Assembly (NCBI GenBank): GCA_954871525.1
Contig: OX940863.1
Span: forward strand, 42,456,501 to 42,520,500
Length of the DNA: 64,000 nucleotides
Origin: Parietaria judaica
Lineage: Eukaryota > Streptophyta > Magnoliopsida > Rosales > Urticaceae
Direction: 5' to 3'
The position numbers and the translations under genes are program-made. Within the stretch, counting starts at the first letter, position 1. Every line of letters begins with the position of its first letter. Below, piece after piece: positions 38,301 to 50,634 of this stretch. The notes beneath the pieces were generated by a model. That model ran no database searches and was not told where the DNA came from. It saw nothing but the letters and a program-made list of their open reading frames with translations.

Positions 38301-41300
38301 TGAAATTTGAGTTGCTAGACTTTATTTAGGGTCGTATTATTATAAATTGGGTTAGTTTTGGCATTAAAAGTTTTTGGAGCTCTCTTAAAATCCAATTTTC
38401 AACAATTACTGCGTGCTCCAAAAAAAACTGAGTCTTTTTCCCATTTTCCAAGAAAGAACGCTAATTAAACGATATTTTAAACAACAAATTAACTTTAAAA
38501 TGCTTAATAATGTGTAATTGTACCACGTTTACCTATTTTAATACCTAAACATCGAAGAGCTATCTCCTAGTTTCTATACCAAGTCGTTAATGGGTTAAAA
38601 CTTTTAACGAAAAGTGTTAAAAATTGGTTTTCTAACGAGAGCAAATACGATGCGTTCTTGATGAAATTTGAGTTCCTAGACCTTGTTTAGGATGGTATTA
38701 TTATAAATTGGGTTAGTTTTGGCATTGAAAGTTTTTCGAGATCTCTTAAAATCTAGTTTCAACAATTAATGCGTCCTCAAAAAAAAACCGAGTTTTTTTC
38801 CCATTTTACGCGAAAGAACTCTAATTAAAAGATATTTTAAACAAAAAATGAACTTAAAAATTATTAATAATGTGTAATTTTATTACATTAACTTATTTTA
38901 ATCCCTAAATTGCGAAGCACTATCTCCTAGTTTCTATATGAAGCCGTGAACGGGTTAAAATCTTTACCGAAAAGTGTTAAAAATTGGTTATCTTACGAGG
39001 GCAAATACGATGCGTTCTTGATGTAATTTGAGTTGATAGACCTTCTTTAGGGTGGTATTATGATAAATTGGGTTAGTTTTGGCATTAAAAGTTTTTGGAG
39101 CTCTCTTAAAATCCAGTTTCAACAATTAATGCGTGCTCCAAAAAAAACTGAGTCTTTTTCCCATTTTCCGAGAAAGAACCCTAATTAAACGATATTTTAA
39201 ACAACAAATTAACTTAAAAATGCTTAATAATGTGTAATTGTACCATATTTACTTATTTTAATACCTAAATAGCGAAGAGCTATCTCCCAGTTTCTATACC
39301 AAGCCGTTAATGGGTTAAAACTTTTAACGAAAAGTTTTAAAAATTGGTTTTCTTACGAGAGCAAATACGATGGGTTCTTGATGGAATTTGAGTTCCTAGA
39401 CCTTGTTTAGGGTGGTATTATTATAAATTGGGTTAGTTTTGGCATTGGAAGTTTTTCGAGCTCTCTTAAAATCTAGTTTCAACAATTAACGCGTCCTCCA
39501 AAAAAAACTGAGTCTTTTTCCCATTTTACGCGATAGAACTCTAATTAAAAGATATTTTAAACTAAAATGAACTTAAAAATGCTTAATAATGTGTAATTTT
39601 ATTACATTAACTTATTTTAATCCCTAAATTGCGAAGCACTATCTCCTAGTTTCTATATGAAGCCGTGAACGGGTTAAAATCTTTACCGAAAAGTGTTAAA
39701 AATTGGTTATCTTACGAGGGCAAATACGATGCGTTCTTGACGAAATTGTAGTTGCTAGACCTTCGTTAGTTTGGTATTATTATAAATTGGGTTAGTTTTG
39801 GCATTAAAAGTTTGTGGAGCTCTCTTAAAACGCAGTTTCAACAATTAATGCGTGCTCCAAAAAAAACTGAGTCTTTTTCCCTTTTTCCGAGAAAGAACCC
39901 TAATTAAACGATATTTTAAACAACAAATTAACTTAAAAATGCTTAATAATGTGTAATTGTACCATATTTACTTATTTTAATACCTAAATAGCGAAGAGCT
40001 ATCTCCCAGTTTCTATACCAAGCCGTTAATGGGTTAAAACTTTTAACGAAAAGTGTTAAAAATTGGTTTTCTTACGAGAGCAAATACGATGCGTTCTTGA
40101 TCGAATTAGAGTTCCTAGACCTTGTTTAGGGTGGTATTATTATAAATTGGGTTAGTTTTTGCATTGAAAGTTTTTCGAGCTCTCTTAAAATCTAGTTTCA
40201 ATAATTAACGCGTCCTCCAAAAAAAACTGAGTCTTTTTCCCAATTTACGCGATAGAACTCTAATTAAAAGATATTTTAAACAAAAATGAACTTAAAAATG
40301 CTTAATAATGTGTAATTTTATTACATTAACTTATTTTAATCCCTAAATTGCGAAGCACTGTCTCCTAGTTTCTATATGAAGCCGTGAACGGGTTAAAATC
40401 TTTACCGAAACGTGTTAAAAATTGGTTATCTTAAGAGAGCAAATACGATGCCTTCTTTATGAAATTTGACTTGCTAGACTTTATTTAGGGTGGTATTAGT
40501 ATAAATTGGGTTAGTTTTGACATTAAAAGTTTTTGGAGCTCTCTTAAAATCCAATTTTCAAAAATTAATGCGTGCTCCAAAAAAAACTTAGTCTTTTTCC
40601 CATTTTCCGAGAAAGAACCCTAATTAAACGATAATTTAAACAACAAATGAACTTAAAAATGCTTAATAATGTGTAATTGTACCACATTTACTTATTTTAA
40701 TACCTAAACATCGAAGAGCTATCTCCTAGTTTCTATACCAAGCCGTTAATGGGTTATAACTTTTAACGAAAAGTGTTAAAAATTGGTTTTCTTACGAGAG
40801 CAAATACGATGCGTTCTTGATGAAATTTGAGTTCCTAGACCTTATTTAGGGTGGTATTATTATAAATTGGGTTAGTTTTGGCATTGAAAGTTTTCGAGCT
40901 CTCTTAAAATCTAGTTTCAACAATTAACGCGTCCTACAAAAAAAACTGAGTCTTTTTACTATTTTACGCGAAAGAACTCTAATTAAAAGATATTTTAAAC
41001 AAAAAATGAACTTAAAAATGCTTAATAATGTGTAATTTTATTACATTAACTTATTTTAATCCCTAAATTGCGAAGCACTATCTCCTAGTTTCTATATGAA
41101 GCCGTGAACGGGTTAAAATCTTTACCGAAAAGTGGTAAAAATTGGTTATCTTACGAGAGCAAATACGATGCGTTCTTGATGAAATTTGAGTTGCTAGACT
41201 TTATTTAGGGTGGTATTATTATAAATTGGGTTAGTTTTGGCATTAAAAGTTTTTGGAGCTATCTTAAAATCCAATTTTCAACAATTAATGCAAGCTCCAA

Positions 41301-43000
41301 AAAAAACTGAGTCTTTTTCCCATTTTCCGAGAAAGAACGCTAATTAAACGATTTTTTAAACAACAAATTAACTTTAAAATGCTTAATAATGTGTAATTGT
41401 AACACATTTACTTATTTTAATACCTAAACATCGAAGAGCTATCTCCTAGTTTCTATACCAAGCCGTTAATGGGTTAAAACTTTTAACGAAAAGTGTTAAA
41501 AATTGGTTTTCTTACGAGAGCAAATACGATGCGTTCTTGATGAAATTTGAGTTCCTAGACCTTATTTAGCGTGTTATTATTATAAATTGGGTTAGTTTTG
41601 GCATTGAAAGTTTTTCGAGCTCTCTTAAAATCTAGTTTCAACAATTAACGCGTCCTACAAAAAAAACTGAGTCTTTTTCCCATTTTACGCAAAAGAACTC
41701 TAATTAAAAGATATTTTAAACAAAAAATGAACTTAAAAATGCTAAATAATGTGTAATTTTATTACATTAACTTATTTTAATCCCTAAATTGCGAAGCACT
41801 ATCTCCTAGTTTCTATATGAAGCCGTGAACGGGTTAAAATCTTTACCGAAAAGTGGTAAAAATTGGTTATCTTACGAGAGCAAATACGATGCGTTCTTGA
41901 TGAAATTTGAGTTGCTAGACTTTATTTAGGGTGGTATTATTATAAATTGGGTTAGTTTTGGCATTAAAAGTTTTTGGAGCTATCTTAAAATCCAATTTTC
42001 AACAATTAATGCAAGCTCCAAAAAAAACTGAGTCTTTTTCCCATTTTCCGAGAAAGAACGCTAATTAAACGATATTTTAAACAACAAATTAACTTTAAAA
42101 TGCTTAATAATGTGTAATTGTACCACGTTTACCTATTTTAATACCTAAACATCGAAGAGCTATCTCCTAGTTTCTATACCAAGTCGTTAATGGGTTAAAA
42201 CTTTTAACGAAAAGTGTTAAAAATTGGTTTTCTAACGAGAGCAAATATGATGCGTTCTTGATGAAATTTGAGTTCCTAGACCTTGTTTAGGGTGGTATTA
42301 TTATAAATTGGGTTAGTTTTGGCATTGAAAGTTTTTCGAGATCTCTTAAAATCTAGTTTCAACAATTAATGCGTCCTCCAAAAAAAACCGAGTTTTTTTC
42401 CCATTTTACGCGAAAGAACTCTAATTAAAAGATATTTAAAAAAAAATGAACTTAAAAAATTATTCATAATGTGTAATTTTATTACATTAACTTATTTTAA
42501 TCCCTAAATTGCGAAGCACTATCTCCTAGTTTCTATATGAAGCCGTGAACGGGTTAAAATCTTTACCGAAAAGTGTTAAAAATTGGTTATTTTACGAGGG
42601 CAAATACGATGCGTTCTTGATGTAATTTGAGTTGATAGACCTTCTTTTGGGTGGTATTATTATAAATTGGGTTAGTTTTGGCATTAAAAGTTTTTGGAGC
42701 TCTCTTAAAATCCAGTTTCAACAATTAATGCGTGCTCCAAAAAAAACTGAGTCTTTTTCCCATTTTCCGAGAAAGAACCCTAATTAAACGATATTTTAAA
42801 CAACAAATTAACTTAAAAATGCTTAATAATGTGTAATTGTACCACATTTACTTATTTTAATACCTAAACAGCTAAGAGCTATCTCCTAGTTTCTATACCA
42901 AGCCGTTAATGGGTTAAAACTTTTAACGAAAAGTGTTAAAAATTGGTTTTCTTACGAGAGCAAATACGATGCGTTCTTCATGGAATTTGAATTCCTAGAC
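29302..43000. repeat. Higher-order units of changing length (12, 10 and 8 monomers)
   Basis: An A monomer carrying the rare atcgaatta variant recurs at 29302, 33621, 37221 and 40100; earlier copies lie at 23181 and 26780. Spacings from 29302 onward are 4319, 3600 and 2879 bp, or 12, 10 and 8 monomers. The next B monomer has the rare gccttctt variant at 29652, 33971, 37571 and 40450, and gtaccacgtttacc recurs at 31322, 35641, 38520 and 42120. Within units, whole dimers are missing or added: the gcaagctcc monomer (30493, 34812, 41291, 42011) is absent between 37.6 and 40.4 kb, and the gcaaattcg monomer (31081, 35401, 38281) is absent after 40.4 kb. Matching copies are nearly identical, so these length changes are recent. 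Confidence 0.83.
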
Positions 43001-45429
43001 CTTGTTTAGGGTGGTATTATTATAAATTGGGTTAGTTTTGGCATTGAAAGTTTTTCGAGCTCTCTTAAAATCTAGTTTCAACAATTAACGCGTCCTCCAA
43101 AAAAAACTGAGTCTTTTTCCCATTTTACGCGAAAGAACTCTAATTAAAAGATATTTTAAACAAAAAATGAACTTAAAAATGCTTAATAATGTGTAATTTT
43201 ATTACATTAACTTATTTGAATCCCTAAATTGCGAAGCACTATCTCCTAGTTTCTATATGAAGCCGTGAACGGGTTAAAATCTTTACCGAAAAGTGTTAAA
43301 AATTGGTTATCTTACGACAGCAAATACGATGCGTTCTTGATAAAATTTGAGTTGCTAGACTTTATTTAGGGTGGTATTATTATAAATTGGGTTAGTTTTG
43401 GCATTAAAAGTTTTTGGAGCTCTCTTAAAATCCAATTTTCAACAATTAATGCGTGCTCCAAAAAAAACTGATTCTTTTTCCCATTTTCCGAGAAAGAACC
43501 CTAATTAAACGATAATTTAAACAACAAATGAACTTAAAAATGCTTAATAATGTGTAATTGTACCACATTTACTTATTTTAATACCTAAACAACGAAGAGC
43601 TATCTCCTAGTTTCTATACCAAGCCGTTAATGGGTTATAACTTTTAACGAAAAGTGTTAAAAATTGGTTTTCTTACGAGAGCAAATACGATGCGTTCTTG
43701 ATGAAATTTGAGTTCGTAGACCTTGTCTAGGGTGGTATTATTATAAATTGGGTTAGTTTTGGCATTGAAAGTTTTTCGAGCTCTCTTCAAAATCTAGTTT
43801 CAACAATTAACGCGTCCTCCAAAAAAAACTTAGTCTTTTTCCCATTTTACGCGAAAGAACTCTAATTAAAAGATATTTTAAACAAAAAATGAACTTAAAA
43901 ATGCTTAATAATGTGCAATTTTATTACATTAACTTATTTTAATCCCTAAATTGCGAAGCACTATCTCCTAGTTTCTATATGAAGCCGTGAACGGGTTAAA
44001 ATCTTTACCGAAAAGTGTTAAAAATTGGTTATCTTACGACAGAAAATACGATGTGTTCTTGATGAAATTTGAGTTGCTAGACTTTATTTAGGGTTGTATT
44101 ATTATAAATTGGGTTAGTTTTGGCATTAAAAGTTTTTGGAGCTCTCTTAAAATCCAATTTTCAACAATTAATGCGTGCTCCAAAAAAAACTGATTCTTTT
44201 TCCCATTTTCCGAGAAAGAACCCTAATTAAACGATAATTTAAACAACAAATGAACTTAAAAATGCTTAATATTGTGTAATTGTATCACATTTACTTATTT
44301 TAATACCTAAACAGCGAAGAGCTATCTCCTAGTTTCTATACCAAGCCGTTAATGGGTTATAACTTTTAACGAAAAGTGTTAAAAATTGGGTTTCTTACGA
44401 GAGCAAATACGATGCGTTCTTGATGAAATTTGAGTTCCTAGACCTTGTTTAGTGTGGTATTATTATAAATTGGGTTAGTTTCGGCATTGAAAGTATTTCG
44501 AGCTCTCTTAAAATCTAGTTTCAACAATTAACGCGTACTCCAAAAAAAACTGAGTCTCTTTCCCATTTTACGCGAAAGAACTCTAATTAAAAGATATTTT
44601 AAACAAAAAATGAACTTAAAAATGCTTAATAATGTGTAATTTTATTACATTAACTTATTTTAATCCCTAAATTGCGAAGCACTATCTCCTAGTTTCTATA
44701 TGAAGCCGTGAACGGGTTAAAATCTTTACCGAAAAGTGTTAAAAATTGGTTATCTTACGACAGCAAATACGATGCGTTCTTGATGAAATTTGAGTTGCTA
44801 GACTTTATTTAGGGTGGTATTATTATAAATTGGGTTAGTTTTGGAATTAAAAGTTTTTGGAGCTCTCTTAAAATCCAGTTTCAACAATTAATGCGTGCTC
44901 CAAATAAAACTGAGTCTTTTTCCCATTTTCCGAGAAAGAACCCTAATTAAACGATATTTTAAACAACAAATGAACTTAAAAATGCTTAATAATGTGTAAT
45001 TGTACCACATTTACTTATTTTAATACCTAAACAGTGAAGAGCTATATCCTAGTTTCTATATCAAGCCGTTAATAGGTTAAAACTTTTAACGAAAAGTGTT
45101 AAAAATTGGTTTTCTTACGAGAGCAAATACGATGCGTTCTTGATGAAATTTGAGTTCCTAGACCTTGTTTAGGGTGGTATTATTATAAATTGGGTTAGTT
45201 TTGGCATTGAAAGTTTTTCGAGCTCTCTTAAAATCTAGTTTGAACAATTAATGCGTCCTCCAAAAAAAACTGAGTCTTTTTCCCATTTTACGCGAAAGAA
45301 CTCTAATTGAAAGATATTTTAAACAAAAAATGAACTTAAAAATGCTTAATAATGTGTAATTTTATTACATTAACTTATTTTAATCCCTAAATTGCAAAGC
45401 ACTATCTCTTAGTTTCTATATGAAGTCGT
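43001..45429. repeat. Dimeric satellite up to the solo LTR
   Basis: Simple A-B dimers. The B monomers near 43315, 44038 and 44760 share the variant ttacgacag, one dimer apart each time, showing a local 720-bp amplification. The last monomer (B, starting at 45360) is cut after its 70th base by the LTR at 45430. Confidence 0.87.
45425..45429. repeat. Left target-site duplication of the solo LTR
   Basis: gtcgt immediately left of the LTR corresponds to gccgt at 48175-48179 on the right. The undamaged B monomer has gccgt once at this place, positions 66-70. The single C-to-T difference is in a CCG context, so it may be a methylation-linked transition that occurred after insertion. Confidence 0.85.
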
Positions 45430-45667
45430 TGTTGGGAATCACGTCTCGGATTCCGAGTAAATTATCACGAAGTATACTTCCGAACCGTCCGGGTAACATT
45501 TAAAAAATTATTTTAAAGCGGAAAACTTGTTATCCGTACAACTGTCCGAATATCGGATAATGTCCATATCCCAAGATCTGATAAATATTATGTAATTTAA
45601 TATTCATAAATCATTATTAATAAACTAGTCATTATAGGAAATAAATAGAAAGCAGTAAATGGTTGCA

Positions 45668-45673
45668 TTTATT
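45668..45673 (-). promoter_or_regulatory. Possible polyadenylation signal AATAAA in the solo LTR
   Basis: The minus strand reads gttaataaatgcaacc, about 320 bp downstream of the TATA-like box, in the expected R/U5 part of the LTR. The same hexamer is kept in the second LTR. Plant signals are degenerate and the region is AT-rich, so this is tentative. Confidence 0.35.
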
Positions 45674-45994
45674 AACCCAATTCATAAGGCCGTACCTCTT
45701 ATGACGACTTCCGGCTGCGCGTTCTGAATCGGGAAGGGCTCCGCCGGTGCTGAGGGAAACTCCCATGATCTTCCGGGATATTCTCCTGGAATCCTCGTAC
45801 CGAAGCGTGGGCTTCGCCGGCAGGACTCCGTCGCAAAATTTTAACTGATGGTTCTTTTTAAGCTTCCGGAGAAATAGTCTCCTAAGCCGAACCAGAAAAA
45901 GAGATCCGAGAGAAAGTTTGCAGACCCTGAGGAAGAGGGAGAGTTCGAATTTTTCTCTGGGGAAAGGTGTGAAAAATGTGTAGAATGAGCCTCT

Positions 45995-46002
45995 TATTTA
46001 TA
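45995..46002 (-). promoter_or_regulatory. TATA box of the solo LTR (minus strand)
   Basis: The minus strand reads gcctataaataagaggctc, a close match to the plant TATA consensus. It is followed by a less AT-rich stretch where transcription would start about 30 bp on, near 45965. If so, R plus U5 is about 540 bp and U3 about 2.2 kb. The box is identical in the other LTR, supporting function. Confidence 0.65.
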
Positions 46003-46081
46003 GGCTCAAACCGTAACCGAATTGGAGAAATTCCCTCCCTAAAATTCGAATTCTATATATTAAATATAATTAATTATCTTA

Positions 46082-46576
46082 ATCCAATGATCCAGATTTA
46101 ATCTCATCTAAATCCAATGGATATAATTAATTAGGGATTTAATTAAATAAGAAAGATTTGGATAAATCAAAAATCGAATCTTATCTTCTTATCTTTATAA
46201 AATTCGAATTATCATATATATTTATAATAAAATTCGAATTATTATTATCTAGATCCAACGGTTGAGATAAATGTTTAAACCGATCTAATGGATCAAATTA
46301 ATTTAGGATAAAATCAAATATAAAAAGATTTATTAAAAAAACAATTTCGATTTTATCCTAAACCTATAATTCGAAATTATATAAATATATATAATTAATT
46401 AATTTCCAATCCGACGGTAAACATTAAATCTTAGACCGATCTAACGGATATAATTAATTAACCAAATTCGAAAAATGAAACTTGGTCACCAAGTTATTAA
46501 ATTCGAATTTATCAATATCCTAATCCAACGGTTGATATTAAATCATAACCGATCCAATGGATTAAATTGATTTTTA
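46082..46576. repeat. Four degenerate repeats of about 50 bp inside U3
   Basis: The pattern atccaacgg, then a taaat run, then ccgatctaatgga, then taaattaatta recurs starting near 46082, 46253, 46409 and 46523. Spacing is uneven (171, 156 and 114 bp) and the copies are diverged. The palindrome aattcgaatt lies between several of them (for example near 46048, 46201, 46231, 46499 and 46679). The second LTR has the same arrangement. Upstream position relative to the TATA box suggests repeated enhancer-like or protein-binding modules; that is inference. Confidence 0.6.
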
Positions 46577-46654
46577 GGGATTTGCCAAGATACCAAAACA
46601 TTTGGTACTTATGCCGCAAATATGGAAAGACCAAATCATGTTATTCGAATTGCC

Positions 46655-46679
46655 TAGGGTTTCATATTATGAAACCCTA
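46655..46679. other. 25-bp near-perfect palindrome in the LTR
   Basis: Arms tagggtttcata and tatgaaacccta flank one central base, giving 12-bp complementary arms. It is identical in the second LTR at 62005-62029 and could form a hairpin in DNA or RNA. Confidence 0.75.
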
Positions 46680-47230
46680 ATTCGAATTTACACATATAAA
46701 TATATATAAATATATATTTTTATTTATTAATATAAATCTATTAATTATTAATTAATTATTAATAAGATATTAATAATTAAATCCAAATAATTAAATTATA
46801 TTAATATTTCCTGATCTCAATATCACACATTAAAATGTCATGGTGCCACACCATCATTTAAATTCGTGACATGTGATTTAATTTCAAAGTTTATCGAACC
46901 GATCACAAACTTAGAAAATCTATAAATCACTAACCGTAAGTCGAAATGACTTGGTTCAAAAAGCAAAGTTGCTTAGAATTTAATTTCCAACAACATGGTG
47001 CTGATAGAAAATCTAAATTCTAACTTTCTTTTATCAGTTAATTTCGTGTACCAAAATATGGTACTTTTGCCACGCTAACGATAAAACTATCTGACGTCTG
47101 CCACAGACTTTTCAGTTTTATAAGTCAAGCCAAATGATTAAACATTATCCAGAATGTATTTTAATCACGTACGTATCATCCGTTACGGAGCTATCCTAGG
47201 GACCATGGACCCGTATCACTTAAGCTCAAA

Positions 47231-47248
47231 CGAACAACTAGTTGTTCG
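47231..47248. other. 18-bp perfect palindrome in the solo LTR
   Basis: cgaacaactagttgttcg is its own reverse complement. The second LTR reads cgaactgctagttgttcg at the matching place, so the symmetry is broken there; it is not strictly conserved in the family. Confidence 0.7.
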
Positions 47249-48174
47249 TCAAACTTCGAAGTGATTCCACTATAGACCCGAGGCTGCACTCTTTAGTGAT
47301 ACGGTATATATTATTCCCTTTGTAACAGCAGGGTGTCCATTGATACAATCAAATTCGGGTTATTGATCTTTCACTTGATGATCCACACATGAGCAGGCGG
47401 TTTCTACCGTTATGCCCCTCATTGCATTTCATCCTTGACTCAGTCAGTAATATTATGAGTAACCCACTTATGGTTTCGATTCATAAGTTGCGCACGGGTA
47501 CTTCTCACTTCTCACGACTGACAATCAAGGGAATCATCATGACTCTGAAGAGAGCTGTGTGATGCCCATGTCTATGACCAAGCTACCCTTACTGCTGACT
47601 ATCAAGTTCCCAAATTAATAGTGTTGGGAACAGCGGTAATATTTCATGTTCTTTAACGGTTAAATCAAAGAACAATTAAGCCAGCAGCTCGTACTCAAGA
47701 TCACTCAGGACTTAGATCGAATATCCATTTGATCATCTACTAGTGACTCAATTCCAAGTTATCAGTGACGGTCTTATATGATAACTTCCGGAGTTTAAGT
47801 CAGGTCCAGTCCAGTATGAAGACACTTCATACTTAATGCACTTCTAGTGAGTGTGACACACACAACATCCAGAATAGTATTGTCACTTAGTCACATTAAT
47901 GACCTTATACGATTAATGGGCTCCCACCCAGTTAATCAGGTCACGGACATTTTAAGTTCATTTATTATGATTATTAATTCTTCCTCACATTGACTTTGTT
48001 GTGATAATAATAACATAATTGCATTCTTTATGAACTAGGGAATCAAACATTCTATTTTACTCTACCAGAAACTATAATAAGATTAACATAATAAGTATCA
48101 TCTTTATTCAACGACTTGTCATAATCTTTTACAAATGGATAAAATATCTTGTTTAAGGACACATATGTCCAACA

Positions 48175-48179
48175 GCCGT
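48175..48179. repeat. Right target-site duplication of the solo LTR
   Basis: gccgt directly after the LTR end gtccaaca. It keeps the undamaged monomer sequence, whereas the left copy reads gtcgt. Confidence 0.85.
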
Positions 48180-50634
48180 GAACGGGTTAAAATCTTTACC
48201 GAAAAGTGTTAAATATTGGTTATCTTACAAGAGCAAATACGATGCGTTCTTGATGAAATTAGAGTTGCTAGACTTTATTTAGGGTGGTATTATTATAAAT
48301 TGGGTTAGTTTTGGCATTAAAAGTTTTTGGAGCTCTCTTCAAATCCAATTTTCAACAATTAATGCGTGCTCCAAAGAAAACAGAGTCTTTTTCCCATTTT
48401 CCGAGAAAGAACCCTAAGTAAACGATAATTTAAACAACAAATGAACTTAAAAATGCTTAATAATGTGTAATTGTATCACATTTACTTATTTTAATACCTA
48501 AAGAGTGAAGAGCTATCTCCTAGTTTCTATATCAAGCCGTTAATGGGTTAAAACTTTTAATGAAAAATGTTAAAAATTGGTTTTCTTACGATACCAAATA
48601 CGATGCGTTCTTGATGAAATTTGAGTTCCTAGACCTTGTTTAGGGTGGTATTATTATAAATTGGGTTAGTTTTGGAATTGAAAGTTTTTCGAGCTCTCTT
48701 AAAATCTAGTTTCAACAATTAACGCGTCCTCCAAAAAAAACTGAGTCTTTTTCCTATTTTATGCGAAAGAACTCTAATTAAAAGATATTTTAAACAAAAA
48801 ATGAACTTAAAAATGCTTAATAATGTGTAGTTTTATTACATTAACTTATTTTAATCCCTAAATTGCGAAGCACTATCTCCTAGTTTCTATTTGAAGCCGT
48901 TAACGGGTTAAAATCTTTACCGAAAAGTGTTAAAAATTGGGTATCTTACGAGAGCAAATACGATGCGCTCTTGATGAAATTTGAGTTGCTAGACTTTATT
49001 TAGGGTGGTATTATTATAACTTGGGTTAGTTTTGGCATTAAAAGTTTTTTGGAGCTCTCTTAAAATCCAATTTTCAACAATTAATGCGTGCTCCAAAGAA
49101 AACTAAGTCTTTTTCCCATTTTCCGAGAAAGAACCCTAAGTAAACGATAATTTAAACAACAAATGAACTTAAAAATGCTTAATAATGTGTAATTGTATCA
49201 CATTTACTTATTTTAATACCTAAACAGTGGAGAGCTATCTCCTAGTTTCTATATTAAGCCGTTAATGGGTTAAAACTTTTAACGAAAAATGTTAAAAATT
49301 GGTTTCCTTACGAAACCAAATACGATGCGTTCTTGGTGAAATTTGAGTTCCTAGATCTTGTTTAGTGTGGTATTATTATAAATTGGGTTAGTTTCGGCAT
49401 TGAAAGTTTTTCGAGCTCTCTTAAAATATAGTTTCAACAATTAACCCGTCATCCAAAAAAACCTGAGTCTTTTTCCCATTTTACGCGAAAGAACTCTAAT
49501 TAAAATATATTTTAAACAAAAAATGAACTTAAAAATGCTTAATAATGTGTAATTTTATTACATTAACTTATTTTAAGCCCTAAATTGCGAAGCACTATCT
49601 CCTAGTTTCTATATGAAGCCGTGAACCGGTTAAAATCTTTACCGAAAAGTTTTAAAAATTGGTTATCTTACGAGAGCAAAATACGATGAGTTCTTGATGA
49701 AATTTGAGTTTCTAGACTTTATTTAGGGTGGTATTATTATAAATTGGGTTAGTTTTGGCATTAAAAGTTTTTGGAGCTCTCTTAAAATCCAATTTTCAAC
49801 AATTAATGCGTGCTAAAAATAAAACTGAGTCTTTTTCCCATTTTCCGAGAAAGAACCCTAATTAAACGATAATTTAAACAACAAATGAACTTAAAAATGC
49901 TTAATAATGTGTAATTGTACCACATTTACTTATTTTAATACCTAAACAGCGAAGAGCTATCTCCTAGTTTCTATACCAAGCCGTTAATGGGTTAAAACTT
50001 TTAACGAAAAGTGTTAAAAATTGGTTTTCTTACGAGAGCAAATACGATGCGTTCATGATGAAATTTGAGTTCCTAGACCTTTTTAAGGGTGATATTATTA
50101 TAAATTGGGTTAGTTTTGGCATTGAAAGTTTTTCGAGCTCTCTTAAAATCTAGTTTCAACAATTAACGCGTCCTCCAAAAAAAACTGAGTCTTTTTCCCA
50201 TTTTACGCGAAAGAACTCTAATTAAAAGATATTTTAAACAAAAAATGAACATAAAAATGATTAATAATGTGTAATTTTACTACATTAACTTATTTTAATC
50301 CTTAAATTGCGAAGCACTATCTCCTAGTTTTTATATGAAGCCATGAACGGGTTAAAATCTTTACCGAAAAGTGTTAAAAATTGGTTATCTTACGAGGGCT
50401 AATACGATGCGTTCTTGATGAAATTTGATTTGCTAGACCTTCTTTAGGGTGGTATTATTAAAAATTGGGTTAGTTTTGGCATTAAAAGTTTTTGGAGCTC
50501 TCTTAAAATCCAGTTTCAACAATTAATGCGTGCTCCAAAAAAAACTGAGTCTTTTTCCCATTTTCCGAGAAAGAACCCTAATTAAACAATATTTTAAACA
50601 ACAAATGAACTTAAAAATGCTTAATAATGTGTAA

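Larger units (their letters stand above)
1..45429. repeat. Left arm of a 360-bp satellite array (A/B monomers)
   Basis: Continuous head-to-tail tandem repeat with a basic period of about 360 bp, about 126 monomers, with no gene or spacer. Monomer starts remain almost exactly on a 360-bp grid: a B monomer begins at 361 and another at 45360, 44999 bp later, so net indel drift over 45 kb is about one base. Two classes, A and B, mostly alternate. Blocks such as ctcctagtttctat, gggtggtattattataaatt and caaatacgatgcgttcttga are nearly invariant. Frequent stop codons in all frames argue against coding. Such satellites typically form centromeric, pericentromeric, knob or subtelomeric heterochromatin; which of these applies cannot be read from the sequence. 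The interval includes every sub-structure listed separately below 45.4 kb. Confidence 0.97.
45430..48174 (-). mobile_element. Solo LTR of a Ty1/copia retrotransposon, 2745 bp
   Basis: On the plus strand it begins tgttggg and ends gtccaaca, so the ends form a 6-bp TGTTGG..CCAACA inverted repeat. It is flanked by a 5-bp target duplication and the interrupted monomer resumes directly after it. It matches the LTR at 60793-63497 over its whole length with scattered substitutions (about 3-4% by eye in the first 430 bp) and a few indels. That second LTR adjoins a minus-strand copia polyprotein, which gives family and orientation: U3 lies towards 48174 and U5 towards 45430. No internal element sequence is present, so this is a solo LTR, normally produced by recombination between the two LTRs of one element. 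It contains no convincing open reading frame. Its length is large for a copia LTR. Confidence 0.93.

Noticed and set aside
46655..46690. Interstitial telomere repeat (ccctaa, gggttt)
   Set aside because: Only one unit is present on each arm of a palindrome in the LTR, with no tandem run.
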